Of a DNA stretch of 6,837 nt, positions 5,415 through 6,837 are shown one piece after another. The DNA lies in assembly GCA_017460245.1 (NCBI GenBank), contig JAFUBK010000096.1:1-6837 (forward strand), in the 5' to 3' direction. The DNA comes from Bacilli bacterium. GTDB lineage: Bacteria > Bacillota_I > Bacilli_A > RF39 > UBA660. A program made the translations under genes and the position numbers. The number at the start of each line of letters is the position of its first letter. Position 1 is the stretch's first letter. The notes under the pieces are model-generated. The model saw nothing but the letters and a program-made list of their open reading frames with translations. It was not told where the DNA came from and did not search any database.

Positions 5415-5819
5415 ATGGCATTAGGCCAAAATATTTTAAACTCGCGAAAGAAAAATGGTCTTTCACAAGAACAATTAGGGGAAAAAGTAAATGTTACAAG
5501 ACAAACTATTTCTAATTGGGAGCTTGAGGAAACTGCTCCAAATCCAGAACAATTAAAATTATTATCTAAAGCATTAAATGTTAGTGTAGATGATTTAATT
5601 GATAATGATTTACAAAATATTGTTTTATCAAAAGTTAAAATCACAGAAAAACAAACAAGAACAATAAAGAAAATACTTAAAGGATTTCTAATAGGATTTA
5701 TTACTTTTTTAGTTATTGATATTATTGCTTTTATAATATGTTTCTTTGGACACTATGGACCTTTTGAAGAAAACAAATCTGAGAGTGTTGTTTCATATGT
5801 TATTCAGGAGAATGTTTAG
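5415..5819 (+). CDS. XRE-family regulator with a C-terminal membrane segment
   Basis: A 134-aa protein. Residues about 3-62 form a Cro/C1-type helix-turn-helix: LSQEQLGEKVNVTRQTISNWE at 16-36 is the typical binding core, followed by PNPEQLKLLSKALNVSVDDL. A basic linker (74-89) leads to one hydrophobic span at about 90-111 (FLIGFITFLVIDIIAFIICFF) and a short polar tail. The regulator is therefore probably tethered to the membrane, with the DNA-binding part in the cytoplasm. This HTH plus membrane design is common in Bacillota; the signals sensed are mostly unknown. I chose the ATG at 5415 by its ribosome binding site. The CPBP protease gene begins 3 bases after the stop, so the two are almost surely co-transcribed and may act together. 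The palindrome at 5348-5361 is a candidate operator. No assigned gene name is justified. Confidence 0.85.
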   Translation: MALGQNILNSRKKNGLSQEQLGEKVNVTRQTISNWELEETAPNPEQLKLLSKALNVSVDDLIDNDLQNIVLSKVKITEKQTRTIKKILKGFLIGFITFLVIDIIAFIICFFGHYGPFEENKSESVVSYVIQENV

Positions 5820-5822
5820 TAT

Positions 5823-6725
5823 ATGAATAAAGTATTGAGTATTATTAAAAATTTAAATCCTTTTAGTAATAAAAATGTAGATAATAAAATAATTTATACA
5901 TTAAAAATATTATTGTCTGCATTTATAGTGTATTTTGCTAGTTTAATTATTGCAGAAGGGATTATTATAGGTGGTTCATATTTATTTGGATACAATGCTA
6001 CTGACAAACAAATGCCTTATGATATTATGCTATTATGTACATTTTATGGTTATTTAATTACTATATTATTATTTATGTTATTTACTAAAAAAATAAACAA
6101 AATTGAATTAAATAAAATAGGATTAGATAAAAATATTAAAACTTTTTTAAAAGGAATATTAATTGGAATAGTATCGTTATCATTAATAATAATTCCGTTA
6201 TTAATGTGTGGCGCAATTAAATTTAATGGAATGAATAATAATATAGATTGGTTGTTTTTTGTATTATATTTATTTGGATATTTAATTCAAAGTTTTATGG
6301 AAGAGTTAATATGTAGAGGATATTTATTACATAGATTAAAAGAAAAAATACCTGTCGTATTAGCTATTACTATAAGTGTATTATTCTTTTCAGTAGGTCA
6401 TTTTGATAAGATGTTTGTTGATGGTACATTGATAGGCATTATAGGAATAATTAATCTATTATTAATTAGTTTAATATTTGTTGTCATTACATTAAAAAAC
6501 AAAAATATTTATGGTGCGACAGGATTTCACTTTATTTGGAACTTTGCATTATTTAGTATTATAGGTTTAAACCTAAGTGGACTTGAAACTACCAATTCTA
6601 TTTTTCAAATGGAAGTAGTTGATAAATTCTTATCTGGATATAGTTATGGAATTGAGTCAAGTTTTATAACAACTATTATACTTATAATTATATTATTATT
6701 AACAAAGAGAAATGTAAAAATATAA
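5823..6725 (+). CDS. CPBP (Abi/CAAX-like) intramembrane protease
   Basis: A 300-aa membrane protein with about eight hydrophobic segments and the three motifs of the CPBP glutamic intramembrane protease family (Rce1-like, PF02517). These are EExxxR at E160, E161 and R165; FxxxH at F189-H193 (FSVGH); and HxxxN at H236-N240 (HFIWN). The motif residues form the active site in characterised members, so the enzyme looks intact. Family members include the yeast/human CAAX protease Rce1, bacteriocin self-immunity proteins and regulators of membrane-bound factors; the substrate here is unknown. The ATG at 5823 is preceded by AGGAG (5806-5810) at a rather long 12-base spacing. It shares an operon with the membrane-anchored XRE protein. 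That protein is a possible substrate or partner, but this is inference. A long hairpin follows the stop. Confidence 0.9.
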   Translation: MNKVLSIIKNLNPFSNKNVDNKIIYTLKILLSAFIVYFASLIIAEGIIIGGSYLFGYNATDKQMPYDIMLLCTFYGYLITILLFMLFTKKINKIELNKIGLDKNIKTFLKGILIGIVSLSLIIIPLLMCGAIKFNGMNNNIDWLFFVLYLFGYLIQSFMEELICRGYLLHRLKEKIPVVLAITISVLFFSVGHFDKMFVDGTLIGIIGIINLLLISLIFVVITLKNKNIYGATGFHFIWNFALFSIIGLNLSGLETTNSIFQMEVVDKFLSGYSYGIESSFITTIILIIILLLTKRNVKI

Positions 6726-6726
6726 T

Positions 6727-6752
6727 AATCGGAAGATTAAGATATTCCGATT
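6727..6752 (+). terminator. hairpin after the CPBP gene, terminator-like without T-run
   Basis: AATCGGAA (6727-6734) pairs perfectly with TTCCGATT (6745-6752) around a 10-base loop, starting just after the TAA. No run of T follows, so it may protect the 3' end of the mRNA or serve as a weak terminator. Confidence 0.45.
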
Positions 6753-6791
6753 CTAGGTATACAAAATAGTAATATAAATAGTAGGAAAGTA

Positions 6792-6800
6792 TGATATAAT
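6792..6800 (+). promoter_or_regulatory. extended -10 promoter of the last gene
   Basis: TGATATAAT is a perfect extended -10, within the same 15 bases (AAAGTATGATATAAT, 6786-6800) found before the XRE gene. No -35 box is clear. The start codon lies 15 bases after the -10, so the transcript leader would be very short. Confidence 0.6.
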
Positions 6801-6815
6801 TACAATGGTGATAAA

Positions 6816-6837
6816 ATGAAAAAATTAAATTCGAATC
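6816..6837 (+). CDS. start of an unidentified gene, cut by the window end
   Basis: ATG at 6816 follows GGTGAT (6807-6812), the same type of ribosome binding site as hpf, and opens MKKLNSN before the window ends. The lysine-rich start could be the beginning of a signal peptide or of a cytoplasmic protein; seven residues cannot decide this. The promoter directly upstream supports a real gene. Confidence 0.5.

Noticed and set aside
5299..5415. Riboswitch or T-box in the XRE leader
   Set aside because: Only one simple hairpin is visible, with no conserved aptamer or T-box sequence and no terminator/antiterminator pair.
5327..5644. Antisense frame over the XRE promoter and helix-turn-helix
   Set aside because: It is opposite a clear DNA-binding domain and shows no recognisable domain.

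Overview
This window looks like a chromosomal segment of a low-GC Bacillota or Mollicutes-like bacterium. It is AT-rich, uses AAGGAG/AAGGTGAT-type ribosome binding sites and extended -10 promoters (TGnTATAAT), and carries the hpf-secA gene order known from Bacillus and relatives. The large reading frames have no in-frame TGA and tryptophan is TGG, so the standard bacterial code fits.

Region 1 (1-3458) is housekeeping DNA. A 70-aa cold-shock protein (GTG start at 56) is followed by long-form hibernation promoting factor with its own extended -10 promoter, and then by secA, the ATPase motor of the Sec translocase. secA has no ATG, GTG or TTG between the upstream in-frame stop at 896 and a TTG at 1004, a start that would remove the conserved N-terminal helix. 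The only start that fits a ribosome binding site and the family N-terminus is an ATT at 923, a rare AUU initiation codon.

Region 2 (about 3370-5078) looks like a small integrative element of about 1.7 kb in the 3' end of secA. The last codons of secA plus its terminator (3370-3441) recur without gaps at 5079-5150. Both copies are followed, 129 and 130 bp later, by a tandem pair of 11-bp repeats (AGATACCTTTT x2 and AGATACGTTTT x2). A further AGATACCTTTT pair lies just before the second copy. This is the layout expected of tyrosine-recombinase attachment sites: a core inside a conserved gene end, with arm-type sites on either side. The only gene inside is a 438-aa zinc-ribbon/coiled-coil protein of unknown function, and no recombinase is present. 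The element would therefore have to be moved in trans or be a remnant.

Region 3 (5079-6837) begins with the second secA-end copy and an arm pair of different sequence, which suggests the left end of a second element inserted in tandem. It carries an XRE-type regulator with a membrane segment and, 3 bp downstream, a CPBP (Abi/CAAX-like) intramembrane protease. A further gene starts at 6816 and runs off the window. prfB, which follows secA in many Bacillota, is not seen; the inserted DNA may have separated it.

The core genes are tied to translation and secretion. The accessory genes sit in a secA-linked integration hotspot and have separate strong extended -10 promoters. The integration model and all roles of the accessory genes are inference from sequence layout; no database search was possible.
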